Origin: Marinobacter salinexigens
GTDB taxonomy: Bacteria > Pseudomonadota > Gammaproteobacteria > Pseudomonadales > Oleiphilaceae
Direction: 5' to 3'
DNA length: 64,000 bases
Assembly (NCBI RefSeq): GCF_008370345.1
Contig: NZ_VTUU01000008.1
Coordinates: 109,332 to 173,331 of the forward strand
Shown: positions 9,506-19,200 of the stretch, one piece after another
How the letters are laid out: every line of letters begins with the position of its first letter
Position numbering within the stretch: position 1 is the stretch's first letter
Notes under the pieces: generated by a model
Told to the model about the DNA's origin: nothing
The model's input: only the letters and a program-made list of their open reading frames with translations
Database searches by the model: none
Position numbers and translations under genes: made by a program

Positions 9506-12232
9506 TCAGGATATGAGCGGCCTTTCATACTGACGAATCAGGAAACCAATCAGTGCATCTTCATCCAGCGGATAGCTGAACAGATTGCCCTGACACTGCG
9601 CGCACCCGGCGGACTTCAGGAAGCTTAGCTGTTGCGGCGTTTCCACCCCTTCAGCCACCACCGTAAGGTGCAGTTTCCTGGCCAGGGCGATAACCGCGGA
9701 GGCCACGTCAGTGGCGCTGACGTTATATGGGATATCCCTGATAAACCGGTGATCAATCTTGATCACATCGAGAGGGAGTTGCTGTAGCGCGACCAGAGAA
9801 CAGGAGCCTGTCCCGAAATCGTCCAGAATCAGGCAAACACCCAGGTCATGCAGTGCCACAAGTAACTCCCGGAGCATCCGGGGGTCTTCATTCAGCAATT
9901 CCGCCGGCATTTCCAGCTCGAGACGCTCCGGCGAGACGCCGGTTTCGGTGATGACCTGACGAATCATGTCGAGAAACCCTGAATCCGTCAGCTGGCGAAC
10001 CGACAGATTGACCGCCATTTTCAGCGATTCGAACCCTGCCCGCTCAAGCGCCTGAACCTGAATACAGGCATGACGGAGGGCGAGTTCGCCCAGCCGAATG
10101 ATCAGCCCTGTCTCTTCCGCCAGGCCAATGAACTGCTGGGCCGACACCAGCCCCTTTTCAGGGTGGTGCCAACGCAGGAAGGCCTCTACACCAATCACCC
10201 GCTGGGACTCCAGATCCACTTTCGGCTGGTAATGCAGCACAAAGCGGTCGCCATCCAGCGCCGTCGCCAACTCTTCCTGTTGCAGCAGGCGCCGTGCAGC
10301 CTTGATATTCATAGCCGGAGTGAAGAACTGATAGGTGTTGCGGCCCAGTTCCTTGGCCCGGTACATAGCCAGGTCAGCGTACTTCATTAATGTACCCGAA
10401 TCCTCACTGTCGTGAGGAATCATGGTGATACCGATACTGACCGTAATGCCGACTTCGTGATCATTCAGGCGAATTCTCTGGCACAACCTGCGCAGAATCG
10501 TCTCCGCCACCTTACCCGCAGCGTCGGACCCGCTGATACGGGACAGCAAAACGACGAATTCATCTCCCCCGAGGCGAGCCACCGAATCCTCTTCCCGGAC
10601 ACAGCCCTCCAGCCACTGCGCGACCTGACGCAGCAACTCATCGCCAGCATCGTGGCCGAGGGTATCGTTGATACGCTTGAAACCGTCCAGATCAAGAAAC
10701 ATCAGGGCAGCAGGCTCACCGCTACGTCGGCAACGGCGTACGACGTGATTGAGTCGATCCCGGAAAAGCTGCCGGTTCGCCAGACCTGTCAACGGATCGT
10801 AGAAGGCCAGACGATGCAGTTCGGACTGGGCAGCCTTGAGCTGGGTCAGATCCCGCAAGCTGAGCACAACCCCATACACGCCAGGTACATTCAGCATGGC
10901 TGTGAACGTGCCTTCCATGTCTCGCCACTGGCCTTCCGAATCCCGAATACGCGCGCGGATCACCGGCATCTGCTTGCCCGGCGCCTTTACGGCGTCATCA
11001 AATCCTTGCTGCAGGTGGGGCCAGTCGTCTCCATGCACCAGACCTTCAAACTCCAGGGACTGCACTTGTTCAGGATCAAAACCGAGAATATCCAGGCTTG
11101 AGGGGCTGGCGTACGTAGCTTTGCCCTCACGATCAAGTACCAGGGTCACATTCGCAGCGCCCTCCGTAATGGCCCGGTAGCGCCCCGCGCTCACCTGCGC
11201 CATCAGCCGCGAACGGACAAGCGCCAGCACAAACAGGTTAAGCAGAAGACTGATAATCAGACCGCATCCCAGCACGATGGGCGGCCGGGGATCTGAAGCA
11301 AGAAAATCAAACGCGGGAGTCGAACGGGTCTGCAGAAGCCAATCACGCCCGCCAGCCGTAACATTCTGCTCCATCTGGAAGCTGAACTCATTGTCCAGAG
11401 ACCCCAGATTGGAGCCGTACATCAGATTTTCCCGCTCGGCGACGCCGGAATCATAAATCCGCACATCAAGGAACGGTGAGATCAGACCAACAATGCCGTC
11501 GATCAGGTTGTTCATACGGAACGCACTGAACACGTATCCGGATAGCATCATCCGACGCTCTGCAGGAATCTCCGGCACGTCTCCGCCCTGGTAAACCGGG
11601 TAATACATCAGGAAACTCGCCTGATCTTCTGCAAACTCCTCCTGCACCAGTACAACCTTCCCGGTGATGGTTGGAATCGCTTCGTCCCGCGCCCGCTCCA
11701 TGGCACTACGGTGAACCGGATCACTGAATGCGTTATAACCCAGGGCACGACGGTTACGTTCGGTCCCAGGCTCAAGGTAGACCATCGGGTAATAATAAGG
11801 ACCGGTTCCCAGGGGATTCACCAGATAGTCCAGCACCCCTTCGGCACGAACGGAGGCAATATGGTCTGCCATCTGGCGAACCCCTACCCGACGTACATAA
11901 CCAATGCCCTGAATACCCGGGTAATAACGATTGATATCGACTTTATCAATGTATTCACGCCACTGTTCCCGAGAAACATCACCTGATACGGCAAACAGAC
12001 CTGCACTACCGGCAAGTACCTGTTCGTAGTTGAGGAGACGCTCCTCAATGGCGGTTTTCAACTGAAGGGACTGATTACGGAAACGGGCCTCAGTGCGGTC
12101 TTCCACCAGACGGATCGACAACTGCCATAACAGTACAGTGACCACAACTGCCACCAGGAATACAAGCCAGGCAACCCAGGCATTCCGGAATTCAAGCAGC
12201 TGTCTGAGAGAAATATCCTTTTTGTGCATCAT
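9506..12232 (-). CDS. CHASE-PAS-GGDEF-EAL cyclic-di-GMP signalling protein
   Basis: This 908-residue membrane sensor has TM1 at about residues 17-38, a periplasmic CHASE domain (roughly 60-300), TM2 near 320-340, a PAS domain (about 350-470), a GGDEF domain with intact GGDEF at 555-559 and an upstream inhibitory-site pattern REED, and a C-terminal EAL domain. The EAL signature reads EAF (683-685). Other expected residues are kept: VNLS, the glutamate of LELE, DDFGTG, IKID and AEGVE. Both diguanylate cyclase and phosphodiesterase activity are therefore possible, but which dominates cannot be read from sequence. It lies downstream of mucD, separated by a strong hairpin, so it is probably its own unit. 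Confidence 0.88.
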   Translation of the reverse strand: MMHKKDISLRQLLEFRNAWVAWLVFLVAVVVTVLLWQLSIRLVEDRTEARFRNQSLQLKTAIEERLLNYEQVLAGSAGLFAVSGDVSREQWREYIDKVDINRYYPGIQGIGYVRRVGVRQMADHIASVRAEGVLDYLVNPLGTGPYYYPMVYLEPGTERNRRALGYNAFSDPVHRSAMERARDEAIPTITGKVVLVQEEFAEDQASFLMYYPVYQGGDVPEIPAERRMMLSGYVFSAFRMNNLIDGIVGLISPFLDVRIYDSGVAERENLMYGSNLGSLDNEFSFQMEQNVTAGGRDWLLQTRSTPAFDFLASDPRPPIVLGCGLIISLLLNLFVLALVRSRLMAQVSAGRYRAITEGAANVTLVLDREGKATYASPSSLDILGFDPEQVQSLEFEGLVHGDDWPHLQQGFDDAVKAPGKQMPVIRARIRDSEGQWRDMEGTFTAMLNVPGVYGVVLSLRDLTQLKAAQSELHRLAFYDPLTGLANRQLFRDRLNHVVRRCRRSGEPAALMFLDLDGFKRINDTLGHDAGDELLRQVAQWLEGCVREEDSVARLGGDEFVVLLSRISGSDAAGKVAETILRRLCQRIRLNDHEVGITVSIGITMIPHDSEDSGTLMKYADLAMYRAKELGRNTYQFFTPAMNIKAARRLLQQEELATALDGDRFVLHYQPKVDLESQRVIGVEAFLRWHHPEKGLVSAQQFIGLAEETGLIIRLGELALRHACIQVQALERAGFESLKMAVNLSVRQLTDSGFLDMIRQVITETGVSPERLELEMPAELLNEDPRMLRELLVALHDLGVCLILDDFGTGSCSLVALQQLPLDVIKIDHRFIRDIPYNVSATDVASAVIALARKLHLTVVAEGVETPQQLSFLKSAGCAQCQGNLFSYPLDEDALIGFLIRQYERPLIS

Positions 12233-12286
12233 GCGATCAGTCCATTCCCTGGCCGAGCTCTATTGGAAATTCGGAGAAGTATAGCA

Positions 12287-12329
12287 AAGGCCCCCGGAAG
12301 TGTCGCTCACGACACCACGCGGGGGCCTT
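12287..12329 (-). terminator. Hairpin terminator after mucD
   Basis: The 10-bp arms AAGGCCCCCG and CGGGGGCCTT enclose a nested stem GTGTCG-CTCA-CGACAC. It sits 29 bases past the mucD stop and about 55 bases before the next minus-strand gene. The U-tract on the minus strand is short (TTT), so efficiency is uncertain, but position and stem strength suggest the end of the algU-mucABCD transcript. Confidence 0.65.
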
Positions 12330-12357
12330 GTCACTGCAGTTGTCGATTCAGTTCAGG

Positions 12358-13833
12358 TCAAGGCTTCATGACCAGGTAACTTGCCCGACCTTCACGGATC
12401 ACCCGTACGGATACCGCACGGTCATCCGGCAAAGCTTCGACCACGCTCCGGAACTCTTTGACCGAAGTGACTTTCTTGCGGTTAATTTCGGTGATGACAT
12501 CCCGGGGGCGGATACCAGCCTGATAGGCCGGCCCCGGGCCCACCTGCATCACAACAACACCACCCTTCAGACCCAGAGCATCCGCCATCTCTGCAGGAAC
12601 GGGCTCAACCGTCATACCCAGAGGGGCTGCTGACGAGTTGTCGTTATCAGCCTGTTCGGCAGGCTGCTGCTGACCGCCCTGATCGGGAAGCTCGCCGATT
12701 TTGACCTCGATATCCATTTCATCGCCGTTGCGAAGCACCGTAAGGCGCGCGGTGTCGCCGACAGCGGTACGGCCCACCATCGGAGGAAGATCCGACGAAA
12801 GCTGAATTTCATCACCGTCATATTCAAGGACGATATCGCCGGATTGCAGGCCTGCCGCCTCAGCCGGGGACCCTTCCATCACCTCGGCCACCAACGCACC
12901 CCGCGGGCGGCGCAGGCCGAAGGAATCCGCAAGATCCTTGCTCACCTCCTGAATCAGCACACCGAGCCATCCGCGGGAGACCATACCTTTGTCACGGATC
13001 TGCCGAAACACATTCATGGCATCATCGACCGGGATCGCAAAGGAGACCCCCATAAAACCACCTGAACGGGTGTAAATCTGGGAGTTGATCCCGACCACTT
13101 CGCCATCCAGGTTAAACAGCGGACCTCCGGAGTTGCCCGGGTTGATTGCGACATCGGTCTGGATAAACGGTACGTAGTTCTCGGATGGCAGTGAGCGGCC
13201 AACGGCACTGACAATGCCGGCGGTCACCGTGTGGTCGAAACCAAATGGTGAACCAATAGCGAACACCCATTCACCGACTTTCAGTTCCTTGGAACTGCCG
13301 ATCTTCACCACCGGCAGATCGTCTCCATCCTCAATTTTCAGCACGGCGACATCCGAACGGGGGTCCGTTCCTATCAGAGTCGCGGGCAACTCTCGACGGT
13401 CGCTGAGCCTTACCGTTATTTCATCTGCACCTTCCACGACATGGTTATTGGTCAACACATATCCATCGTGAGAAACAATGAAGCCTGAGCCCATGGACTG
13501 GCGCGGCTGGGCATTGGGACTGCCGCCAAACGGCGACTGCTGCCCACGGAAAAAGTCCTGAAAGAATTCCGGTAGTTGCTCGAGCTGGCGCTCGTCGAAG
13601 GGCATCCCCCGAAAACGGGAGCTCTGCGCTTTGGGCGTTGTCGTAGTACTGATATTAACAACCGCACTGGAGTTATCTTCTACCAATTCGGTGAAATCCG
13701 GCAGCTCCCGGGCAGAAACGCCCTGGCTCCATAAAACCACCATCATGACCGACAGCATCACCAACGCTTCCAGCCCCCGGGCCACCGGATAGGAACCTAA
13801 CGGAGCAGAAAGCACCTTTGACGTTCTAGGCAT
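12358..13833 (-). CDS. mucD: DegP/HtrA-family periplasmic serine protease MucD
   Basis: This periplasmic protease/chaperone degrades misfolded envelope proteins and dampens AlgU activation. The 491-residue protein has an N-terminal hydrophobic export signal (about residues 18-42) and a trypsin-like domain with catalytic His in NNHVVEG, Asp in DPRSDVAVLK and Ser in GNSGGP. Two PDZ domains follow (about residues 290-380 and 400-490). The glutamine-rich linker KIGELPDQGGQQQPAEQADN precedes PDZ2. It closes the algU-mucA-mucB-mucC-mucD cluster exactly as in Pseudomonas, with an 81-base gap after mucC that could hold a separate promoter. Confidence 0.95.
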   Translation of the reverse strand: MPRTSKVLSAPLGSYPVARGLEALVMLSVMMVVLWSQGVSARELPDFTELVEDNSSAVVNISTTTTPKAQSSRFRGMPFDERQLEQLPEFFQDFFRGQQSPFGGSPNAQPRQSMGSGFIVSHDGYVLTNNHVVEGADEITVRLSDRRELPATLIGTDPRSDVAVLKIEDGDDLPVVKIGSSKELKVGEWVFAIGSPFGFDHTVTAGIVSAVGRSLPSENYVPFIQTDVAINPGNSGGPLFNLDGEVVGINSQIYTRSGGFMGVSFAIPVDDAMNVFRQIRDKGMVSRGWLGVLIQEVSKDLADSFGLRRPRGALVAEVMEGSPAEAAGLQSGDIVLEYDGDEIQLSSDLPPMVGRTAVGDTARLTVLRNGDEMDIEVKIGELPDQGGQQQPAEQADNDNSSAAPLGMTVEPVPAEMADALGLKGGVVVMQVGPGPAYQAGIRPRDVITEINRKKVTSVKEFRSVVEALPDDRAVSVRVIREGRASYLVMKP

Positions 13834-13914
13834 GTTGAATCCCCTGATAATGAATACATCAAGTCTTTATCTTGATCTCGTAGGAGCGTATTTCAACTTA
13901 CAAAACGGTAGGAT

Positions 13915-14364
13915 TTATAGACAGGTATTGGAGACTATCCGATTGACTCGGAGCAACCGGGGTTCATACTGCTGCTGTTTGTTCTTCTGCAGCTTCCGGC
14001 TGCAAAACAGACCGGCAACCAGCCCGGACACAGCACCGAGGATTGACCACCCATCGGAACCCCCAGAGAGTTGATGCGCCAGCATGCTTCCCACGATCAT
14101 CAGCAGCAACGGAACCGCATAAACAATAACAGACGCGCCCAGCAAGGCTTGCTCATCAATACCGATGGTTACCTCATCCCCGACAACGGCATCCACCGAA
14201 TTGAGGACCAGCACCTGATTAGCCCGCCCACTCGTTGCACCAGCCAGAACCCGCTGCCCGCAGCCGCTGCGGGCGGCACAGCTCTGGCAGGCACTGGTGC
14301 GAATGGTCTGAACCCAGGCCTGATTACCCTTGAGGGCGATGACTTTACCGGTTTCCGTAATCAT
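13915..14364 (-). CDS. mucC: RseC/MucC-family envelope-stress protein
   Basis: This 149-residue inner-membrane protein has a cysteine cluster near residues 25-40 (TSACQSCAARSGCGQ), matching the CX2C...C pattern of RseC/MucC, and two TM segments (about 80-100 and 108-128). In E. coli RseC is tied to SoxR reduction and the Rnf complex. In Pseudomonas MucC modulates AlgU activity weakly. The start overlaps the mucB stop by 4 bases. The symbol is assigned from synteny plus the cysteine motif. Confidence 0.88.
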   Translation of the reverse strand: MITETGKVIALKGNQAWVQTIRTSACQSCAARSGCGQRVLAGATSGRANQVLVLNSVDAVVGDEVTIGIDEQALLGASVIVYAVPLLLMIVGSMLAHQLSGGSDGWSILGAVSGLVAGLFCSRKLQKNKQQQYEPRLLRVNRIVSNTCL

Positions 14365-15362
14365 GGCTGCCTCGAATTAAGCGCCAGTGACGACGTATCA
14401 ATCTCGACAGATTCGGCCACCTGCTTCGCGGTTTGCGGAGGCACCTCCCCCACCACTGTCACCAAAAAACGGGTGTTATTATCCCCCAAGGCCCTCATGT
14501 AAACCGTCGTCGCTCCAATTCGGGAAACACCAGACGGCATTCTGACGGCCCCCTCAGGCTCCACAAACACCGAAAATGCCGCCAACCCATCGGAGAACGC
14601 CACCGCGTGGCCACTACCGGCCCGGGGAGCTGCCGCTGGCACAAACCCCTGGGGCAACCAGCCCAGATGCCACCCGTCCATTTCCTGCGACAAATGCTCT
14701 GGTGCCTCCCGGGCTTTCAAATTACGAGAGATTTCCTGGCCATCGGTCTGTATCTCGAATTCGCTGTCCGGGATGTCATTGGTAATTTCCAGAGTGGTGT
14801 ACTGGAAGTGCTCCAGCACCTTGCCCGCCACCTCGCCAACATTACTTTTCACCAGCAAACCGGTATTTTTCTCCAGCCACAGGCGATGGCTGTAGCGATA
14901 ACCGTCTTTGGCCGTCAACGCGACAATCACGGTGCTATACCCAGCCACGCGATCTTCGCCGACGAGTTCAGCCTTATACCATTGACCCAATGGCACCTGC
15001 TGACTGGTGAACGCTTTGGCAAACGGGCCGGACGGTATGACCTGATTCAGCCTGACCCGCCCCTGCCGAGGCAACACACAGACCACATCCGTGCCCTTTC
15101 GGACGATTTCCCCGCTACCACCATCCTGTATGACCAAACGTTCATGCACCTTGCCATCCTGATAGCGGTGGGCAATCCGCATCGAGTGAACCTGATCGCC
15201 TCTGGCATAGACAAACACACCCTTGTAGGACGTCATATTCAATGCAGCGCCCATCTGATCAAGCCAGTCGACAGCTGACCGTCCGCCGGAACCTGCTGCA
15301 GAAACCGGCATGGCGGCACACAGTAAAACCACTCCGAAAACCCGGACCAGCCTGCTCATCAT
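14361..15362 (-). CDS. mucB: Periplasmic regulator of sigma-E, MucB/RseB
   Basis: MucB binds the periplasmic part of MucA, protects it from DegS-type cleavage and senses lipid or LPS intermediates. The protein has a signal peptide (MSRLVRVFGVVLLCAAMPVS, cleavage after SAA) and the two-domain LolA-like plus C-terminal fold typical of the family, about 333 residues from this start. In-frame upstream starts exist (ATG 15386, GTG 15398). I favour 15362 because it puts the signal peptide at the N-terminus. It lies between mucA and mucC and overlaps mucC by 4 bases. Confidence 0.93.
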   Translation of the reverse strand: MMSRLVRVFGVVLLCAAMPVSAAGSGGRSAVDWLDQMGAALNMTSYKGVFVYARGDQVHSMRIAHRYQDGKVHERLVIQDGGSGEIVRKGTDVVCVLPRQGRVRLNQVIPSGPFAKAFTSQQVPLGQWYKAELVGEDRVAGYSTVIVALTAKDGYRYSHRLWLEKNTGLLVKSNVGEVAGKVLEHFQYTTLEITNDIPDSEFEIQTDGQEISRNLKAREAPEHLSQEMDGWHLGWLPQGFVPAAAPRAGSGHAVAFSDGLAAFSVFVEPEGAVRMPSGVSRIGATTVYMRALGDNNTRFLVTVVGEVPPQTAKQVAESVEIDTSSLALNSRQP

Positions 15363-15404
15363 GGTCTCTGCCCCAGCACTCAACATGTTTCCAGACACCC
15401 CGGA

Positions 15405-15965
15405 TTAATAGCCACTACCGCTGGCGCTAACCATCCGCGCATAGCCCACCGACCCCCGCCCCGCACCAACACTGTTGTGCTGGGCGTGTTCCAGAAGATA
15501 CCGGCTCATGTGCTCCCACTGTTCTTCATCCAACCCCTGCATGGCAAATTCCTGCTCAGCTTTCGGAGCCGCTGTCACTGGGCCAGGTGAGCCAACTGCC
15601 GCCACCGGGCCGTCAACAGCTCCGGTGGACTCCCAACCGGCACCGGCACCAAACCCGACAACCAGAGCCACCGCCACCATGGCAACAGCAGGCCAGCGCC
15701 AGCGGCGCGATGTTTTATCCTGTTTAACACCCGCCGTTACCGATGGTCGGGGGCGGCCATCCAGAGCTTCCCGAACAGCACTACTCACATCCACTGCATC
15801 TGCAGGGGCGTGACCGTGATGCATCAGGTCACGAACCTGCTGCCATCGGCGCCACTGATCGCACACGTGAGCCTGGGAATCGTGGGACAACAGACGACGG
15901 ACCGACAGTTCATCGGCTTCGTCATCCATCATGGCTGATAGTGTTTCTCTGAGACGGTCATCCAT
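15405..15965 (-). CDS. mucA: Anti-sigma factor MucA/RseA
   Basis: MucA is a single-pass inner-membrane anti-sigma factor that sequesters AlgU until regulated proteolysis releases it. The cytoplasmic N-terminal domain reads DDRLRETLSAMMDDEADELS, the classic RseA/MucA motif. One TM segment lies at about residues 90-110 (WPAVAMVAVALVVGFGAGAG), followed by a short periplasmic tail rich in Gln, Gly and Ser. I chose the ATG at 15965, with GAGG 9 bases upstream, over an in-frame TTG at 15980. It starts 15 bases after the algU stop. Confidence 0.93.
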   Translation of the reverse strand: MDDRLRETLSAMMDDEADELSVRRLLSHDSQAHVCDQWRRWQQVRDLMHHGHAPADAVDVSSAVREALDGRPRPSVTAGVKQDKTSRRWRWPAVAMVAVALVVGFGAGAGWESTGAVDGPVAAVGSPGPVTAAPKAEQEFAMQGLDEEQWEHMSRYLLEHAQHNSVGAGRGSVGYARMVSASGSGY

Positions 15966-15980
15966 AGGATGCAACCTCAA

Positions 15981-16688
15981 TTACGTCACTGAATGGTTTA
16001 GCAAGGGACCCAGATGGCGATCCACCGCATCCCGGGCCCGGAAAATACGGGAACGCACGGTACCGATCGGGCACTCGAGAATTCCGGCAATGTCTTCATA
16101 ACTCAAGCCATCATATTCGCGGAGCAGGAACGCAGACCGCAAATCCTCCGGCAACTGTGAAATGGCATCTGCCAGCGCCTGCTGTAACTCTTCCCGCTGC
16201 AGCATACGCTCCGGCGAAGCGACATCCCGGAGCCGCCCTCCGTCATCAAAGTTTTCCGCTTCGGAGACATCAGCACTCCCCTGCGGGCGACGCCCCCGGG
16301 ACTCCAGATAGTTCTTTGCGGTATTGACGGCGATACGATAAAGCCACGTGTAAAAGGCACTGTCGCCACGAAATCGTTCGATTGCCCGGAATGCCTTGAC
16401 GAACGTTTCCTGGGTCAGATCCATCACTTCCTGACTGTCGTAGACATAGCGACTGATGATCGACGCCACTCTCGACTGATATTTGACGACCAGCAGATCG
16501 AAAGCCGCCCGATCACCGTTACGCACCTTGCGTACCAGTTGAAGGTCGGTCTGACTGTCGGTGCGATCACCCTGTCGCTGATCGGTATCAGGAGTCATGG
16601 ACGGTGTGCCGGTGTTCCCTGTTTTAATGGCCAGTTGACCGGCCTGTACGAGGTTTGCTTGAGTCATTGTGCGCTGTCCGGCGTCCAT
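15981..16688 (-). CDS. algU: ECF sigma factor AlgU/RpoE
   Basis: This extracytoplasmic-function sigma factor directs the envelope-stress regulon. Region 2 (AFDLLVVKYQ through DSAFYTWLYRIAVNTAKN) and region 4 (QLPEDLRSAFLLREYDGLSY through CPIGTVRSRIFRARDAVDRH) are nearly identical to AlgU/RpoE. From the ATG at 16688 the product has 235 residues, about 40 more than Pseudomonas AlgU. Internal ATGs at 16667 and 16598 would give shorter forms. I kept the long form because a GGGGT precedes it and nothing like a ribosome-binding site precedes 16598, but the true N-terminus is uncertain. It is the first gene of the mucABCD cluster. Confidence 0.92.
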   Translation of the reverse strand: MDAGQRTMTQANLVQAGQLAIKTGNTGTPSMTPDTDQRQGDRTDSQTDLQLVRKVRNGDRAAFDLLVVKYQSRVASIISRYVYDSQEVMDLTQETFVKAFRAIERFRGDSAFYTWLYRIAVNTAKNYLESRGRRPQGSADVSEAENFDDGGRLRDVASPERMLQREELQQALADAISQLPEDLRSAFLLREYDGLSYEDIAGILECPIGTVRSRIFRARDAVDRHLGPLLNHSVT

Positions 16689-16738
16689 AGATTACCCCGG
16701 CAGTACCGCTATCGAAGCAGTCTACCCTGTTAGGCGAA

Positions 16739-16765
16739 ATAGACAGCAAGCACAAAGTTTAGTTC
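16739..16765 (-). promoter_or_regulatory. Candidate AlgU/RpoE-type autoregulatory promoter
   Basis: On the minus strand, GAACTA (16765-16760), a 16-base spacer and TCTAT (16743-16739) resemble the GAACTT-N16-TCTGA/TCTAA pattern of RpoE/AlgU promoters. It lies about 50 bases upstream of the long algU start, in the algU-nadB divergent region. Autoregulation of algU/rpoE is established in related bacteria. Here it is inferred from sequence only. Confidence 0.6.
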
Positions 16766-16802
16766 AATAGTCCCCCTCATTATGGCCCGCGATCACGACC
16801 CA

Positions 16803-18407
16803 ATGCCACAGTCCTACGAATTTGATGTCCTGATAATCGGCAGTGGTGCTGCCGGCCTGACCGTTGCACTAAACCTGCCGACGCACCTCCGGGTCTGCGT
16901 ATTGAGCAAGGCCGCCATCTCCAGCGGCGCCACTCTGTGGGCCCAGGGCGGTATCGCAGCGGTTCTCGATGACGATGATTCCATTGAGGATCACATAACG
17001 GACACCCTGGCCTCCGGCGCCGGGCTATGCCATGAGGATGCGGTCCGCTTTACCGTCGAGCACGGCAAAGAAAGCATTGACTGGCTGATCAACTCCGGCG
17101 TTGATTTCACCCGGGACGAGAATGCCGACTATCACCTGACCCGTGAAGGCGGCCACAGCCATCGCAGAATCATCCATGCGGCTGACGCCACAGGCCATGC
17201 TGTATCCACAACGCTGGCCGAGCAGGCTGAGGCACGCCCTAACATCGAACTGATGAGCAGCCGGGTTGCTGTCGACCTGATTACCAACCGAAAACTGTCG
17301 CTGCCAGGCAATCGCTGTGTGGGCGCCTACATTCTGAACCTAGACACCAATCACGTAGAGCTGTTCCGGGCCCGGTTTACCGTCATTGCGACTGGCGGAG
17401 CTTCAAAAGCCTACCGCTACACAACCAACCCGGACGGTGCCTCCGGGGACGGGATTGCCATGGCCTGGAGGGCAGGCTGCCGGGTGGCAAACATGGAGTT
17501 CAATCAATTCCATCCAACATGCCTGTATCACCCCCACGCCAAGTCGTTCCTCATTACTGAAGCGGTTCGTGGCGAGGGCGGCGTATTGAAACTGCCGGAC
17601 GGCAGTCGTTTCATGGATCGCTTTGACGACCGTGCCGAACTGGCACCACGGGACATCGTTGCCCGCGCAATCGACCACGAAATGAAGCGCCTGGGGGCCG
17701 ATCACCTTTACCTGGACATCAGCCACAAACCCGCCGACTTCATCAAACATCACTTCCCGACCATCTACGAGAAGTGTCTGGGCTTTGGCATCGACATTAC
17801 CCGGGAAGCGATTCCGGTGGTACCAGCTGCCCACTATACCTGCGGCGGTATCATCTCCGACGAACGCGGACGCACTGACGTCAACAACCTGTACGTGGTT
17901 GGAGAGGCTGGATTCACCGGCCTGCATGGCGCCAACCGCATGGCCAGCAACTCACTTCTGGAGTGCCTGGTCTACGGCCGCTCAGCCGCAGCGGACATCA
18001 CCCGAAGAGAGTCTGATATACCCGCCCCCCCGGACGCTCCGGACTGGGATGAAAGCCAGGTACGGGACTCTGACGAAGACGTTGTCATTTCCCACAACTG
18101 GGATGAGCTACGCCACTTCATGTGGGACTATGTGGGCATTGTCCGCACCACCAAGCGACTGCAGCGGGCAAAACACAGGGTGGACCTGTTATCCCGGGAA
18201 ATCAGCGAGTTTTACAGCAACTATCGGGTGTCCAACGACCTTCTTGAGTTGAGAAACCTGGTCACCGTGTCAGATCTGATCATCTGCTCCGCCCTTCAGC
18301 GCAAAGAAAGCCGGGGGCTGCACTACACGCTCGATTACCCTGACCTGCTCAGCGACGCCAGGGACACGATTCTGGTACCGACAACCTACCGAACCCCGGC
18401 GCCGTGA
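16803..18407 (+). CDS. nadB: L-aspartate oxidase
   Basis: NadB oxidises L-aspartate to iminoaspartate, the first step of de novo NAD synthesis with NadA. The FAD-binding N-terminus reads [19 protein letters not shown], followed by [24 protein letters not shown] and HPTCLY, all shared by the succinate dehydrogenase/fumarate reductase flavoprotein family. AHYTCGGI and the C-terminal helical domain complete a normal length of about 534 residues. I chose the ATG at 16803 by comparison with the family. An in-frame ATG at 16782 is also possible, and neither has a clear Shine-Dalgarno. It is divergent from algU. Confidence 0.95.
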   Translation: MPQSYEFDVLIIGSGAAGLTVALNLPTHLRVCVLSKAAISSGATLWAQGGIAAVLDDDDSIEDHITDTLASGAGLCHEDAVRFTVEHGKESIDWLINSGVDFTRDENADYHLTREGGHSHRRIIHAADATGHAVSTTLAEQAEARPNIELMSSRVAVDLITNRKLSLPGNRCVGAYILNLDTNHVELFRARFTVIATGGASKAYRYTTNPDGASGDGIAMAWRAGCRVANMEFNQFHPTCLYHPHAKSFLITEAVRGEGGVLKLPDGSRFMDRFDDRAELAPRDIVARAIDHEMKRLGADHLYLDISHKPADFIKHHFPTIYEKCLGFGIDITREAIPVVPAAHYTCGGIISDERGRTDVNNLYVVGEAGFTGLHGANRMASNSLLECLVYGRSAAADITRRESDIPAPPDAPDWDESQVRDSDEDVVISHNWDELRHFMWDYVGIVRTTKRLQRAKHRVDLLSREISEFYSNYRVSNDLLELRNLVTVSDLIICSALQRKESRGLHYTLDYPDLLSDARDTILVPTTYRTPAP

Positions 18408-18452
18408 ACCCGGCATCACGCACCTTTTGACACCAAGCCAACGGAAACTTTT

Positions 18453-18725
18453 ATGTCCGAACAATCCCCGTCTTCCGACAACCCAGAATTCAGCCGCCTG
18501 TGGTGGCACAGCCGCAGGGGCATGCTGGAGCTGGACGTTCTGCTGATTCCTTTCGTGGAGAATGTATACCGGGATCTGTCACAGGAAGACAAGGCCCGTT
18601 ACCAGAAGCTTCTGAGCTGCGAAGACACCGATATGTTTGAGTGGTTCATGCAACGGAGTCGCCCGGAAGACCCGGACCTGCAACGCATGGTGGACATGAT
18701 CCTGAACCGTGTCCAACCGGATTGA
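18453..18725 (+). CDS. sdhE: FAD assembly factor SdhE
   Basis: This 90-residue protein has the family motif [15 protein letters not shown] (RGxxE) and the second motif [10 protein letters not shown]. SdhE promotes covalent flavinylation of SdhA and FrdA. It follows nadB, a non-covalent relative of SdhA, and overlaps the downstream ygfX-like gene by 17 bases, the conserved ygfY-ygfX pairing. Early work proposed a toxin-antitoxin role for the E. coli pair. The flavinylation role is better supported. Confidence 0.93.
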   Translation: MSEQSPSSDNPEFSRLWWHSRRGMLELDVLLIPFVENVYRDLSQEDKARYQKLLSCEDTDMFEWFMQRSRPEDPDLQRMVDMILNRVQPD

Positions 18726-19200
18726 TCTTCAGCTCTCACCTTCCATTATCGCAGGGCTGTTAGGGACTGCCCCCTGGCTGCTCCTGCTGGCCTTCATCGC
18801 GATAGCCGGAGCAACCGGCTCGCGGTGGTTGTGGACGCTGGCGCCCGCCGCTATGCTCGGTGGTATCTACCAATATCGTCACATCGGCCTGCTCAGAACG
18901 CCGTCGTCCGTCGTATTACTCAGGCTTGAGGAAGGACGACTCCACAGCGGTCTGGCAAATGGGCAGCAGATTGAGGTGCAACCGTCAGGCAGCAGCCGTA
19001 TTGGTCCGTGCCTGACGCTCTTGAAACTGCAGCCCGTCGACACCAGATTCTCTGCATATTCCTGCCTGCTCGTGGCTGGCAGTCACTGGTGGCCTGGCAA
19101 TGTCACGGAAGATGAGTTTCGCAAATTGAGAGTGTGGCTGAGACTGGGTAGACCCCGGCACATACAGGCAACAGAATCCAAGACCCGGAGAATTCCATGA
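18709..19200 (+). CDS. YgfX/CptA-like membrane protein
   Basis: This 163-residue protein has two hydrophobic segments near the N-terminus (about residues 15-35 and 40-55) and a soluble C-terminal part, the layout of YgfX. The start is a GTG at 18709 inside sdhE (17-base overlap) and the stop overlaps ygfZ by 4 bases, so all three are coupled. YgfX was proposed to affect cytoskeletal proteins in E. coli, but its role is unsettled. The assignment rests on position and topology because sequence conservation is low. Confidence 0.75.
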   Translation: MSNRIDLQLSPSIIAGLLGTAPWLLLLAFIAIAGATGSRWLWTLAPAAMLGGIYQYRHIGLLRTPSSVVLLRLEEGRLHSGLANGQQIEVQPSGSSRIGPCLTLLKLQPVDTRFSAYSCLLVAGSHWWPGNVTEDEFRKLRVWLRLGRPRHIQATESKTRRIP

